A stretch of DNA of 64,000 bases from Psychrobacillus faecigallinarum (GTDB lineage Bacteria; Bacillota; Bacilli; Bacillales_A; Planococcaceae). The position numbers were made by a program, and so were the translations under genes. Where the stretch lies: positions 905,010-969,009 of the forward strand of contig NZ_JACSQO010000001.1 of the NCBI RefSeq assembly GCF_014836595.1, read 5' to 3'. Below are positions 1-7,365 of this stretch, piece after piece (positions within the stretch are counted from its first letter, which is position 1; every line of letters begins with the position of its first letter). Under the pieces are notes generated by a model. It had not been told where the DNA came from. It ran no database searches and saw only the letters and a list, made by a program, of their open reading frames with translations.

Positions 1-1
1 T

Positions 2-667
2 ACATTAATCCCCCTTGTTTTACTCGTTATACTTTCCATTAAGAAAGTGCCTGCTATATTATCTTTAGCTTTAACATCAGTTGTTGCTATACTTATTTCC
101 TATTTCCATCACTTTATTAGTTTTAGTGAAGTATTGAATATACTATTTTATGGTTTTACATCTAGCACAGGTATTGAAGCAATAGACTCCTTACTTTCTA
201 GGGGAGGCATTAATAGCATGATGTTTACGATTGGGCTTGTTCTTCTTGCCTTAAGTATGGGTGGACTTTTGTTTACACTCGGCATAGTTCAAAGCTTACT
301 GATGAAAGTGGAAAGTTCACTAAAGAAAGTTAGTTCTGTTATTGCAGCAACTGCTTTTACCGCAATTGGGGTGAATACACTTATCGGAGAGCAGTACTTA
401 TCAATTTTATTGACTGGAGAAGCATTCCAAGCACAATTTAAAAAAGTTGGTTTAGCGAATAAAAACTTAGCACGCGTAATGGAAGATGCTGGTACGGTTG
501 TAAACCCCCTTGTACCATGGAGTGTATGTGGAATTTTCATTACGAATGTATTGGCTGTTACAACACTCGACTACTTACCATTTGCATTTTTCTGCTTGCT
601 TAGTCCGATCTTGACTATATTATTTGGACTGACTGGAAAAACACTGACTTATATCGAAGAAAAATAG
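2..667 (+). CDS. nhaC: Na+/H+ antiporter NhaC family, C-terminal part (gene starts before the window)
   Basis: This is the last 221 residues of a polytopic membrane transporter; the frame is open to the window edge, so the start lies outside. Several hydrophobic helices alternate with short loops, and the loop with VMEDAGTVVNPLVPW followed by a helix is typical of the NhaC C-terminal half. NhaC proteins exchange external protons for internal Na+ at the cytoplasmic membrane, and related members exchange malate/lactate; the substrate cannot be settled from this part. A perfect hairpin terminator follows the stop. No partner gene is visible on this side. Confidence 0.85.
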   Translation, partial: TLIPLVLLVILSIKKVPAILSLALTSVVAILISYFHHFISFSEVLNILFYGFTSSTGIEAIDSLLSRGGINSMMFTIGLVLLALSMGGLLFTLGIVQSLLMKVESSLKKVSSVIAATAFTAIGVNTLIGEQYLSILLTGEAFQAQFKKVGLANKNLARVMEDAGTVVNPLVPWSVCGIFITNVLAVTTLDYLPFAFFCLLSPILTILFGLTGKTLTYIEEK

Positions 668-681
668 TATTTTTTAAGCTT

Positions 682-719
682 AAAGCCTCATTACTAATTT
701 TATTTAGTAATGAGGCTTT
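682..719 (+). terminator. Intrinsic terminator after nhaC
   Basis: A perfect 16-bp stem (682-697 with 704-719) has a 6-nt loop and ends in TTTT. It lies 14 nt after the nhaC stop codon. Confidence 0.85.
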
Positions 720-863
720 TACTATAAATATAGACGGATAAGACCGTCCATTGTACGCTATTCTGTTCGCAAGTTTGAAAAAGCTTATTGTGATTTTATT
801 TTTCACAATAACAACCCCTTTAAAAAATTAGATGCATAATACGTACTAAAGTTATAGATTGTA

Positions 864-1003
864 CTTCAACTAACCTACACCGTTAGTTTTAACGTAACAT
901 TTCACAATGCTATCTGGGATCCACTTAATGTTTTGGACATAAAAATATACCTTCGAAATGCGACGGCCATATTTTGCTTAAGCACCTCTTTGAACAAGGA
1001 AAT
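864..1003 (-). repeat. Cassette-type dispersed repeat, copy 1 (variant centre)
   Basis: Read on the minus strand this begins near TTGTTCAAAGAGGTGCTTAAG and ends with GTTAGTT/AACTAAC arms (868-874 with 882-888). It lies just downstream of the small minus-strand gene at 1028-1183. The centre (890-985, with ...TAACATTTCACA... and GTTTTGGACATAAAAATA) has a second relative at about 7759-7830. With the flanks it fills the gene-free stretch 720-1027; I see no gene there. A weak hairpin, TTATTGTGA/TCACAATAA, is at 785-811. Confidence 0.5.
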
Positions 1004-1027
1004 TAATTTCAAATTCATAAACAATGT

Positions 1028-1183
1028 TTAAAACATAAGATTTCTTAGAAACAGAATACCGTATAATAAAGCACCACCAATTAAAATCAACAATCCAATC
1101 ATTACAAATCCATATACTAAGCCTTTACCCATCGAAACTAAATCCAAGAACATATTTTTAAAAGCTTCAACCGTCTTATTCAT
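1028..1183 (-). CDS. Small single-span membrane protein, 51 aa
   Basis: An ATG ORF of 51 codons is preceded by the ribosome site TAGGGGATGTAAT. The product has a short basic/amphipathic N-terminus (MNKTVEAFKNMFLDLV) and one long hydrophobic segment, about residues 21-46. I do not recognise a family; the function is unknown. Support rests on the ribosome site, the coherent membrane-protein composition, and the fact that it is followed by one copy of the repeat that ends most genes in this region. Confidence 0.55.
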   Translation of the reverse strand: MNKTVEAFKNMFLDLVSMGKGLVYGFVMIGLLILIGGALLYGILFLRNLMF

Positions 1184-1257
1184 ATTACATCCCCTATCCC
1201 CAAGTAATGAAATATAAACTATATTTTACCATATTCAAAGCGAAATCTTAGACTAAA

Positions 1258-1330
1258 ACTGCACCTTTAGTTTAAGAAGAAAAAATCTTTACTCCTTCTT
1301 GAACTAAGCACACGGTAGTTGAACAAGCAG
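1258..1330 (-). repeat. Cassette-type dispersed repeat, copy 2
   Basis: On the minus strand it reads CTTGTTCAACTACC..., then TTCAAGAAGGAGTAAAG, then a T-rich run TTTTTTCTTCTTAAACTAAAGG. It starts 5 nt beyond the DUF4304 remnant. The order (right half, GGAGTAAAG element, T-run, left half) is the same as in the other copies. Confidence 0.55.
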
Positions 1331-1334
1331 TGAA

Positions 1335-1483
1335 TTAATCTAGCTGTTCCACCAGTTCGGATATGTACTCCATTTCTGACTTCCTATAAAAGTGAGGAAA
1401 AGAACCCTTAAAACCTCGTTCTCGTAACGTTGAGTAACTTGTTGTTTCAAGGATCTAATCATTGCTTCTCGTTCTGTTGACAA
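1335..1483 (-). pseudogene. DUF4304 protein remnant (frameshifted, internally deleted)
   Basis: A good ribosome site (GGAGGGGGCACTT) precedes a TTG start. The first frame reads MSTEREAMIRSLKQQV; after a frameshift a second frame reads LRERGFKGSFPHFYRK and soon ends EYISELVEQLD-stop. The GFKGSFPHF segment is typical of DUF4304 proteins, which are normally about 150-200 residues, so most of the body is missing. DUF4304 proteins are small cytoplasmic proteins of unknown role, often seen in toxin-immunity style neighbourhoods. The assignment is from memory of the family pattern. Confidence 0.6.
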
Positions 1484-1523
1484 AGTGCCCCCTCCGAACG
1501 TCAATATATTTTTTTCTTGATTT

Positions 1524-1590
1524 TAGTTCAACAAGAAAAAGCTACCCTTACAGGTAGCCCCTTGTTAACTAAAGCTTCTCGTTAGTTGGA
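1524..1590 (-). repeat. Cassette-type dispersed repeat, copy 3, containing a terminator
   Basis: The core GCTACC/GGTAGC hairpin (1540-1557) is followed on the minus strand by GCTTTTTCTTGTTGAACTAA, a usable intrinsic terminator for the DUF5412 gene just upstream. GTTAGTT and TTAGTTCAAC ends flank it, as in the other copies. Confidence 0.55.
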
Positions 1591-1605
1591 TTAGAAAGGG
1601 AGTTA

Positions 1606-2016
1606 TTATTGATTCCTAAAATCAAATTTATCCCTTTTCACATCTAACGTATGTCCATTAATTTCTACTGTGTTATTGTCCATCCAAGAAATAGTAGCGG
1701 TGTCTTCTCGATTGTTCCAATAGATATTTTTAGTTTTTTTATCTTTAATATTAAATACCAACTCACCACGAACAGAATATGATGTTGTTGCCCCACCATT
1801 GATGACATATGCTTTTAATGTATACTTTCCATCAGGTGATATCTCTTCAGTTAGATATTCTCCTGTCGGCAACCTATTCATATCAAAGAAAGCCCAATAA
1901 ACTCCATATCCGATAAGTCCAACAATTAACAAACCAATCATTATGAATATCTTTAACAATTTATTAAGTTTCTTTTTCTTATACTCAACATTTGATTTAT
2001 TATGCTCCAAAGCCAC
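1606..2016 (-). CDS. DUF5412 family membrane-anchored protein
   Basis: A 136-aa product with a basic N-terminus (YKKKKLNK), one membrane span at about residues 20-43, and an external domain of about 90 residues. The stretch around LPTGEYLTEEISPDGKYT, then GGATTSYSVRGE and NIYWNNREDTATISW, is typical of DUF5412 proteins from Bacillales. The role of the family is unknown. The ribosome site is GAAAAGGAGGGTGGCTTTG with an ATG GCT start. The gene stands alone between two repeat copies, so it looks like one unit of the accessory array. Confidence 0.75.
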   Translation of the reverse strand: MALEHNKSNVEYKKKKLNKLLKIFIMIGLLIVGLIGYGVYWAFFDMNRLPTGEYLTEEISPDGKYTLKAYVINGGATTSYSVRGELVFNIKDKKTKNIYWNNREDTATISWMDNNTVEINGHTLDVKRDKFDFRNQ

Positions 2017-2103
2017 CCTCCTTTTCGTTTTAATTACCTAAAAATTTAAACTCTTTGTAATAAATACGTTAAACCAACCAATAAAGTTTCCACTACATAA
2101 CTT

Positions 2104-2165
2104 ATTAAACTAACCTGCGGCATTGGTTCTAAGAAAAAGCTATCCTTACAGACAGCTACTTGTTT
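2104..2165 (-). repeat. Cassette-type dispersed repeat, copy 4
   Basis: A hairpin AGCTGTC/GATAGCT on the minus strand is followed by TTTTTCTTAGAACC and the left-half end GCCGCAGGTTAGTTTAA. It lies directly 3' of the HxlR-like fragment. Confidence 0.55.
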
Positions 2166-2174
2166 AACTCCATG

Positions 2175-2262
2175 TTAATTATTGCGGTTTTTTTCTCCCC
2201 AATCACAAAACTGTTCCAAAACAGGTAATAGAGTATTTGCTTTCTCCTCAACTTTTCTACCT
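2175..2262 (-). pseudogene. C-terminal fragment of a HxlR/winged-helix type regulator
   Basis: One short frame reads KVEEKANTLLPVLEQF then CDWGEKNRNN and a stop. This pattern (L...LLPVL..L..W) is the C-terminal helix of HxlR-family DNA-binding proteins. There is no N-terminal wing or start; immediately upstream the frame runs into a right-half repeat element (2264-2300). So the gene is truncated at a repeat boundary. The family call is by pattern only. Confidence 0.45.
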
Positions 2263-2263
2263 C

Positions 2264-2300
2264 TATTCAATTCCTTCTTGAAGTAAAGCACCCTTTAGTT
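2264..2300 (-). repeat. Cassette-type dispersed repeat, copy 5 (right half only)
   Basis: It reads TTCAACTAAAGGGTGCTTTAC TT CAAGAAGGAA on the minus strand, then abuts the truncated HxlR fragment. The GGAGTAAAG element and the left half are absent, which suggests a deletion between repeat copies. The remainder up to 2409 holds nothing I recognise. Confidence 0.45.
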
Positions 2301-2409
2301 GAACATCACTCTTAAAAAGTGCGTTAATCTACATTTAATTAATACACCTTTAAATTCTCTTAGTACAAAATTACATCTGTAAGTAATTACTAAATACACC
2401 AAAATTTTT

Positions 2410-3408
2410 TTAGTTAAATGTGGTTAACTCTTTTGAAATAGAATTTAAAAAATCTTTTTCAAATTTAATATAGTAAGCCTCATCTATCATTACATCTTTC
2501 ATTCCATCGATTAATGATACCGATTGTATCAAGTCAGATTCCATTTTATTCTCTAACAATTGTTCAATTGGAATATTGCCTTCTATTTTAGTAGCAAATT
2601 GTTTTAATTGTGTTTGTGGTAATACGTTTAATGTTTGATTTATAAACGCATTCATTAGGTTTAACTGGTTTTCTTCACCCAATTTTCCTACTGTAGCAGC
2701 CATCATTAATGCCACAACCTCTTCTCCATTCAAACGATTCGTCCCCTTTTCGAATTCAAATGACACTCTAGATATAGCTCTTACTTGAATATCTTCTTCC
2801 AAATAGTATTCTATACCATTCACTGAGTCAATCAACGTTGAAAGAGTTTCTAGATCCATAACAGCATAATAATCGATGGGTAAATCAAATAACTTAGAAA
2901 CTGTTGTTCTTACATTTTCAGCCCCTCCCGAACCGTAGGCATAAGCAAATGTCAATTTATCATATGAAGTAGTCCCATCATTCTTATCCACTATCGGAGC
3001 ATAAGTATCACGAGGGATAGATAGAACTTTCATCGTCTTTTTATCTTTACTATAAGTAAGTAAAAGGTTAAGAGGAATTCTAAGATTGTCATCTTTCACC
3101 GTAAATAGAGTGGTTAATAACTCATCTTCCTGGAATACTGATTCACTTGCATTACTGCTGTTAGATTCTTTATTGAAGTTTCCAGATAGAATCGATGGAA
3201 GAAACAAGAACATACTCAAGCCTATCAATAATAAGGAAACTGTAAATGGAACAATTTTTTTAGAAGAAACATGAAACTTCTTTTGTTCATGATGATTCTT
3301 CTCCAGTTTATGAATTTGTTCAAATACTTCATTACGATCTTCTTTCGTAAACCTTAGTTCTTGATCTGACGCATTATAAAATCTATCTCTTAATCGTTTA
3401 TCTGCCAT
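2410..3408 (-). CDS. Membrane LCP-domain protein, probable anti-sigma factor of the adjacent ECF sigma
   Basis: A 332-aa protein with a cytoplasmic N-terminal region of about 48 residues, one membrane span at about 50-72 and an external LytR-CpsA-Psr (LCP) domain at about 100-260. Recognisable LCP pieces are MKVLSIPRDTYAPI, the KLTFAYAYGSGGAENV block, and LPIDYYAVMDLETLSTLIDSVNGIEY. LCP enzymes attach anionic polymers to peptidoglycan. Here the usual catalytic signatures are eroded: the early R/SDT motif reads LRIPLNLLL, and the late RxxxD..RQ arginine cluster reads MMAATVGKLGEENQ. The start overlaps the sigma gene by 11 nt, and the N-terminus (FTKEDRNEVFEQIHKLE) resembles sigma-binding segments of Bacillus anti-sigmas. 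Role inferred. Confidence 0.75.
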   Translation of the reverse strand: MADKRLRDRFYNASDQELRFTKEDRNEVFEQIHKLEKNHHEQKKFHVSSKKIVPFTVSLLLIGLSMFLFLPSILSGNFNKESNSSNASESVFQEDELLTTLFTVKDDNLRIPLNLLLTYSKDKKTMKVLSIPRDTYAPIVDKNDGTTSYDKLTFAYAYGSGGAENVRTTVSKLFDLPIDYYAVMDLETLSTLIDSVNGIEYYLEEDIQVRAISRVSFEFEKGTNRLNGEEVVALMMAATVGKLGEENQLNLMNAFINQTLNVLPQTQLKQFATKIEGNIPIEQLLENKMESDLIQSVSLIDGMKDVMIDEAYYIKFEKDFLNSISKELTTFN

Positions 3409-3925
3409 TTAGTTCCGCCTCCTTTATCATCGACTCTAGCCTTTGTTTTGCTCTTCTCAATCGAGTTTTCACTGTATTCACTGGAATATCTAAAACTTCG
3501 GCAATTTCCTCCGTCGTAAATGAATCATAATAGTATAGATAAACGACTTCTAGATACACTTTTGGTAGAGAAAAAATAGTATCTTTTATTTCTTCATTAT
3601 TGTATTTATCAATAACTGTTTTTTCTGTTGATGGTAATATCGACTTTGCTGTTACATTAATAAAACTTTTTACCTGTACCATTTTGTAATTCCAACTTTT
3701 TAAGTGATCCTTACATTCGTTAATTGTTATACGAAATAGCCATGTTTTTATTTGTGCGTCAAATCGAAACGAATCAAGGTTTTTGTAGCATTTGATGAAC
3801 GTATTTTGAACCATATCCTTAGCTGTCTCTGTATCTTTCACATAAGAAAATGCCAATCGTACCAACTCATTACCATATTCAATCATCATTTTTTCTAATA
3901 TGTAATCTTTTTCTTCTCTGTCCAA
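3398..3925 (-). CDS. ECF-type RNA polymerase sigma factor
   Basis: Region 2 (about residues 15-85: ELVRLAFSYVKDTETAKDMVQ, with KTWLFRITINECKDHLKSW) and region 4 (LPKVYLEVVYLYYYDSF then IAEVLDIPVNTVKTRLRRA) are complete. The best start is TTG at 3925: the run AAAGGGGGGAGTAAA is its ribosome site, whereas the longer frame begins upstream of it. The gene overlaps the downstream LCP gene, so the two are probably translationally coupled. A promoter of ECF type lies 38-68 nt upstream, suggesting autoregulation. Likely role: a cell-envelope stress response. Confidence 0.9.
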   Translation of the reverse strand: MDREEKDYILEKMMIEYGNELVRLAFSYVKDTETAKDMVQNTFIKCYKNLDSFRFDAQIKTWLFRITINECKDHLKSWNYKMVQVKSFINVTAKSILPSTEKTVIDKYNNEEIKDTIFSLPKVYLEVVYLYYYDSFTTEEIAEVLDIPVNTVKTRLRRAKQRLESMIKEAELNGR

Positions 3926-3962
3926 TTTACTCCCCCCTTTCAACCTACTTCAAATTCTGCTA

Positions 3963-3993
3963 TTAGACGATTATCAATTCATAATAGGTTCAA
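3963..3993 (-). promoter_or_regulatory. Candidate ECF sigma (auto)promoter
   Basis: On the minus strand TTGAACC is followed, 17 nt later, by CGTCTAA. This fits the TGAAAC/CGTC pattern of Bacillus ECF promoters, and the same -10 occurs before the two other ECF genes in the window. Confidence 0.55.
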
Positions 3994-4104
3994 TTTCTTA
4001 AAAATATTTAATATTGAAGACAGATTCTATTCTAATCGACGTTTAATATTTAATTTTTCTTTATAATATTCATAGAAATGCATGCCTACAATTATAACTG
4101 AAAT

Positions 4105-4150
4105 ACAAAACCTGTATCTTAGATTACCAAACAATCATAGATACAGGCTT
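4105..4150 (-). terminator. Hairpin, possible terminator
   Basis: CCTGTATCT (4111-4119) pairs with AGATACAGG (4139-4147), and TTTTG follows on the minus strand. It lies in the 3994-4291 gene-free stretch, in which I otherwise see only the repeat copy at 4176-4255. Confidence 0.45.
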
Positions 4151-4175
4151 ATTGTTTATAATTATTCAAGTTTTC

Positions 4176-4255
4176 ACTATTCTGCCGCATTGGTTCAATA
4201 AGAAAAAAGTTTTACTCCTTCTTGAGGTAAATCACCCATTACTTTAATAACAAAG
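4176..4255 (-). repeat. Cassette-type dispersed repeat, copy 6
   Basis: Minus strand: ATGGGTGATTTACCTCAAG, then AAGGAGTAAAAC, the run TTTTTTCTTATTGAACC, and AATGCGGCAGA. It lies 3' of the small ORF at 4292-4525. Confidence 0.5.
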
Positions 4256-4291
4256 TTCCATGTTAACGTAATAAAACAATATTAATCCTCA

Positions 4292-4525
4292 TTAATCTCT
4301 TTTAATCTTATAGTCCACATTATTTCTATTAGGTTGAACAAGCCAAATTACGAATAGAAAAAACAATCCAAAGCAAACTCTAAATAACGTATTTAAAACT
4401 CTGCTGTCATATATATCTATAAATAATTTAAAAATAATATTAATGGAATAACTGTATGATATATCTAACAACCCTCTAAATATCTGGAAATTATTCAAAA
4501 AAAATAAGATTACTATAAGCTTCAT
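4292..4525 (-). CDS. Small membrane protein or gene remnant, 77 aa
   Basis: The ORF encodes an N-terminal hydrophobic stretch (LIVILFFLNNF), a central amphipathic part and a C-terminal span (CFGLFFLFVIWLV) before a charged tail. I do not recognise a family. There is no convincing ribosome site before the ATG, and a stop lies just upstream, so this may be the C-terminal part of a decayed gene. It is followed by a repeat copy like its neighbours. Confidence 0.35.
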   Translation of the reverse strand: MKLIVILFFLNNFQIFRGLLDISYSYSINIIFKLFIDIYDSRVLNTLFRVCFGLFFLFVIWLVQPNRNNVDYKIKRD

Positions 4526-4570
4526 TATGAATCAAATTAATTTTTTAACAAATAAGAAATACCACCACTA

Positions 4571-4765
4571 TTAGCGAAGGGTTATTAGTATAAACCCCAT
4601 TAATAAAAAGATTACTAAAAATAAAAAATTTCTTTTTATGGTTTTTTTCAACTGTTCCATGTCCTCTTGAGATTTTTGGACTCTACTATATTTTTTATAT
4701 AATAGCAAAGCATCGATAATACAAATTACTGTATATATTATGAAGACTATTTTTAAATACTTCAT
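4571..4765 (-). CDS. Small two-span membrane protein, 64 aa
   Basis: The protein has two hydrophobic segments (about residues 3-22 and 47-63) joined by a charged, possibly helical linker (YSRVQKSQEDMEQLKKTIKRN). The ribosome site AAGTAGGTAAAT stands before the ATG. No family recognised and no function claimed. It lies among decayed genes of the accessory segment, with the 4292-4525 ORF following on the same strand. Confidence 0.5.
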   Translation of the reverse strand: MKYLKIVFIIYTVICIIDALLLYKKYSRVQKSQEDMEQLKKTIKRNFLFLVIFLLMGFILITLR

Positions 4766-4801
4766 ATTTACCTACTTTCTTTTACTAAAATTAATATACT
4801 C

Positions 4802-5056
4802 AACCGTCATGTTTGGTCCCCAGTAACCATATTTTTTTTACAGTCCTTTTCTCGGTTTTAAAGTATCCCAAGTCTATTTTGAATTTCTATGGTCTTTGAT
4901 AGGATAAAGTGTCCATTCACCTATTTCGGCATTATTGATTAACTTGAAAAGTTCCTTCTATTGCTCTAGGAAGACTGCATCTAACTTATCTTCTGTTGCC
5001 TTTATATCTGATTCATCAACGCTTATTTTACTTGTATCTATTAGGCTTATTACATC
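4802..5056 (-). pseudogene. SMI1/KNR4 (SUKH) family immunity-type protein, multiple in-frame stops
   Basis: One frame reads DVISLIDTSKISVDES, KATEDKLDAVFLEQ-stop-KELFKLINNAE, IGEWTLYPIKDHRN and, after two more stops, KKYGYWGPNMTVE. The E..L...F...Y/K.L..L.N order with GEW.LYP is typical of SUKH proteins. SUKH proteins commonly neutralise contact-dependent or polymorphic toxins. Three in-frame stops show the gene is dead. No toxin gene is visible next to it. The family call is by pattern. Confidence 0.55.
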
Positions 5057-5084
5057 TTACATTAAATAACCTCTCTGTTATTCT

Positions 5085-5150
5085 TACTGCTGCGTTAGTT
5101 TAAGAAGAATAAGGCTCTTCTCCTTATGTAAAGCACCCGTTCGTTCAATA
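5085..5150 (-). repeat. Cassette-type dispersed repeat, copy 7
   Basis: Minus strand: TTGAACGAACGGGTGCTTTAC, AAGGAGAAGAGCC, TTATTCTTCTTAAACTAACGC, AGCAGTAAG. It directly follows the gene fragment ending at 5154. Confidence 0.5.
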
Positions 5151-5153
5151 AGC

Positions 5154-5336
5154 TTATTTTCCACATATTTCTTCCAATTCTTCAAGTAATTCAGAAGGCT
5201 CTACTTCCACCCCAATCAACTTCGCATTCCAGTTAACACCTACTACAATATATTTACCGGAAGCACAAAAAATAAAGGATTTGGAACTATCCGAAAACAA
5301 CAGTTCAATAAAAGACAAGTTTCATCAACAATCATA
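5154..5336 (-). pseudogene. C-terminal gene fragment of unrecognised family
   Basis: The open frame reads ELLFSDSSKSFIFCASG, KYIVVGVNWNAKLIGVEV and EPSELLEELEEICGK-stop. The upstream frame carries a matching lead (IMIVDETCLLL) out of phase, so a frameshift probably separates them. There is no ribosome site. It reads like the tail of a small cytoplasmic protein. No function assigned. Confidence 0.4.
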
Positions 5337-5376
5337 ATCTTTCTATTTAACTTTAAATTTATTTAAATAAATCTTT

Positions 5377-5744
5377 TTAAATATTTAGACTTAACTTGTG
5401 TCCTGAGAGGTGAGCAACAATTGGATATGTGGTCCCAGATGCAGCTAGGAAAGAGCTAATATAAGAATCTATAAAGTAAGGACCGTATTCTCTTCTACAT
5501 ACTTATCTAACTCTTTGTTCTCTTCTTTATTATTCACAACAGCCTTATATTCAGGATTCCATACTAGCTCTACAAACTTCTCATCAGGACCAGTAAATTG
5601 ATGTTCAAGAACTTTTTTAATTACTTCTTTATTTGCGTCTTCTGTCTCTTCCTGAGAACAAGCAGCTAACATAAACCCTGATATGAACAACATTAAGCTA
5701 AATAAAGTAATGAATTTTGCTTTATTATTACTTTTTACCATCAC
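5377..5744 (-). pseudogene. Lipoprotein gene, frameshifted and truncated
   Basis: The N-terminus is a clear lipoprotein signal (basic start, hydrophobic run, LAAC with the lipobox Cys at about residue 29). The mature part reads EVIKKVLEHQFTGPDEKFV, LVWNPEYKAVVN. The first frame stops at 5469, but in the next frame the sequence continues sensibly as EYGPYFIDSYISSFLAASG, TYPIVAHLSGHKLSLN before a stop at 5377. So one frameshift plus loss of the 3' end killed it. Intact relatives are surface lipoproteins of unknown role. A start with ribosome site AAGGGGGTGTCGTG is present. Confidence 0.6.
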
Positions 5745-5807
5745 GACACCCCCTTAACGGTAGTACGTTCCGAATCTATAATTGTTTCAAATTAAAAGGC
5801 TCTTTAT

Positions 5808-5905
5808 TTCTTCAACTAACCTGCTGCACCTTTAGTTTAATAAAAAAAGAGCCGCCTAAGCAGCCCAACGATCTTTCACTAATGCACCTGTTTGTTCAAG
5901 AAGAA
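5808..5905 (-). repeat. Cassette-type dispersed repeat, copy 8
   Basis: Minus strand: TTGAACAAACAGGTGCATTAG, then a hairpin-like GGGCTGC..GGCGGCTC, TTTTTTTATTAAACTAAAGG and GTTAGTTGAAG. It lies 6 nt 3' of the GNAT gene, so it probably also ends its transcript. Confidence 0.55.
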
Positions 5906-5910
5906 ATTTT

Positions 5911-6306
5911 TCATTTTCTATGCAATACATATTGAGACTTACTGAACTTAAAGTTATTTTTCTCGTAAAACGAAATTAAATCTTCTCCACAAAATAGGCT
6001 AATAACATCAATATGAGTGAGTTCGTCCAACAATTTTGATACAAGTTTCGTTCCTATACCTGTATGTTGAAATTCATTATGTATAACTACATCTTCAATG
6101 TATGCCCTAAATTTATTGTCTGAAATCGCTCTTGCGAACCCAATAAGATTATCGTCAATCCACGCACCAATTGATATATTTTGTTTTAGCATTTCTTCAA
6201 TATCTTGCTCATTTCTTTCTTCCCACCAACCTGCATTTTTATAGAGCATCATAAGTTCAGTGCCTTTAAATGGTCTTTCAGAAAAACTTAAAAATTGCAT
6301 ATTCAA
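5911..6306 (-). CDS. GNAT family N-acetyltransferase
   Basis: Acyl-CoA-dependent acetyltransferase fold; the acceptor is unknown. Visible are IGAWIDDNLIGFARAISD (beta 2-3), then the acetyl-CoA loop VVIHNEFQHTGIGTKLVSKLL (motif A, QxxGIG) and a C-terminal SFYEKNNFKF, which matches motif B. About 131 residues. The TTG at 6306 is preferred because GGGGG lies 8 nt upstream; the longer frame starts upstream of this site. It is a single gene followed by a repeat copy. Confidence 0.8.
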   Translation of the reverse strand: MNMQFLSFSERPFKGTELMMLYKNAGWWEERNEQDIEEMLKQNISIGAWIDDNLIGFARAISDNKFRAYIEDVVIHNEFQHTGIGTKLVSKLLDELTHIDVISLFCGEDLISFYEKNNFKFSKSQYVLHRK

Positions 6307-6363
6307 GCTGTCATCCCCCTTTGGCTTTTCATTCATTTTTCAATTATAGTATAGAGCTCTCTT

Positions 6364-6478
6364 CTTCAACTAACCTACGTCGTTAGTTCAATATGAAAAA
6401 GTCACCTCAAAAGGCAGCAAAAAGGCTTTACTCCTTCTTGAAGTAAAGCTACCCGTTTGCAAGTACAATTGAACCAAC
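6364..6478 (-). repeat. Cassette-type dispersed repeat, copy 9 (the fullest)
   Basis: Minus strand: CTTGCAAACGGGTAGCTTTAC, TTCAAGAAGGAGTAAAGCC, TGCTGCC..GGTGAC, TTTTTCATATTGAACTAACG, and the palindromic end AACTAACG/CGTTAGTT (6369-6387). It begins directly after the stop of the 76-aa gene at 6481. Confidence 0.6.
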
Positions 6479-6480
6479 AG

Positions 6481-6711
6481 TTATCCAAAGTGATTATGAA
6501 ACCACCAAACAATAAGGATCATACTCACTATTCCCCAAGCTGTGGTGCTCACTATCCACCAAATGATGGATTTAGATTTTGTTAAACTTTCCTCTTCTTC
6601 CCTATTTGCTGTTATAAAATCGAGCTTACTTTCCATACCTTTTTTCATAGAAGTGAGAACAACAAATCCGATTATTATGAAACCAATAGATATCCAGAGT
6701 AATATGTCCAC
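6481..6711 (-). CDS. Small two-span membrane protein, 76 aa
   Basis: The GTG start has an excellent ribosome site, GGAGGTATAAAAG. Two hydrophobic segments (about residues 3-20 and 50-70, rich in Trp: IIWWIVSTTAWGIV, LIVWWFHNH) flank a charged loop (KLDFITANREEEESLTKSK). I recognise no family; function unknown. It is the gene that sits in front of the most complete repeat copy. Confidence 0.6.
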   Translation of the reverse strand: MDILLWISIGFIIIGFVVLTSMKKGMESKLDFITANREEEESLTKSKSIIWWIVSTTAWGIVSMILIVWWFHNHFG

Positions 6712-6763
6712 CTTTTATACCTCCATTTTTTTGTGAATTACTTTCCTTTCAATCTTCTTTATT

Positions 6764-6795
6764 CAATTATCCTGCAACGTTTGTTCAATAAAAGG
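6764..6795 (-). repeat. Cassette-type dispersed repeat, copy 10 (left half only)
   Basis: ATTCAATTATCCTGCAACG then TTTGTTCAATAAAAGGC on the plus strand matches the left-half end of the other copies. It lies between the divergent genes at 6481-6711 and 6868-7263. Confidence 0.4.
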
Positions 6796-6867
6796 CTTGA
6801 AACTTAAGAGGGATTTCTTAATTGAGTGTAGAAAAATATATGTGTAAACAAAACATAGGAGGCTACT

Positions 6868-7263
6868 ATGACTAATTTAATTTCACATATTGCAACAATG
6901 GAAATACCTGTTACTAATTTAGAAGAATCTATAGCGTTTTATATCGATATCCTTGGTGCCGAAGTCCACTTTCAAGGAGAAAAAAATGCTATGCTTACTA
7001 TGAAATCAAAAGGAGTTCCAACGATTTTTTTGGTTGAAACGGAAGAAATTAATGGATTATCATTCAGAAATACAAATACTAATATCGTTCATAGCGTAAT
7101 TGACTTTTATACTCCTTCCTTAAAAGAATTATATGAGTGGCTTGAAGGAAAACAAGTTGAAGTTGGTCCTTTAAATTTACAAGGCGAATTTGGAGGTTTT
7201 GGATTTAAAGATCCTTCTGGAAATTGGTTAAGTGCCTGCAATATTCTTCACCCAGAACAGTAA
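6868..7263 (+). CDS. VOC family protein (glyoxalase/bleomycin resistance fold)
   Basis: A 131-aa protein with the paired beta-alpha-beta-beta-beta layout of one vicinal-oxygen-chelate unit: HIATMEIPVTNLEESIAFY, IDILGAEVHF near the N-terminus, then VHSVIDFYTPSLKELYEWL and FGGFGFKDPSGNWLSACN near the end. The F.DP.GN segment is typical. Members are metal enzymes or drug-binding proteins; the substrate cannot be told. Ribosome site AGGAGGCTACT before ATG. It is plus-strand, opposite to most of this accessory region. Confidence 0.8.
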   Translation: MTNLISHIATMEIPVTNLEESIAFYIDILGAEVHFQGEKNAMLTMKSKGVPTIFLVETEEINGLSFRNTNTNIVHSVIDFYTPSLKELYEWLEGKQVEVGPLNLQGEFGGFGFKDPSGNWLSACNILHPEQ

Positions 7264-7365
7264 AAAATCTTCTTTACTATTTGAGTTACAGGCGTAATTT
7301 TTTTGCGCCTTTCTTTCTAGTACACATAATGAGTCTAAGGCGAAATAAAAACTACCATTCTCTTC

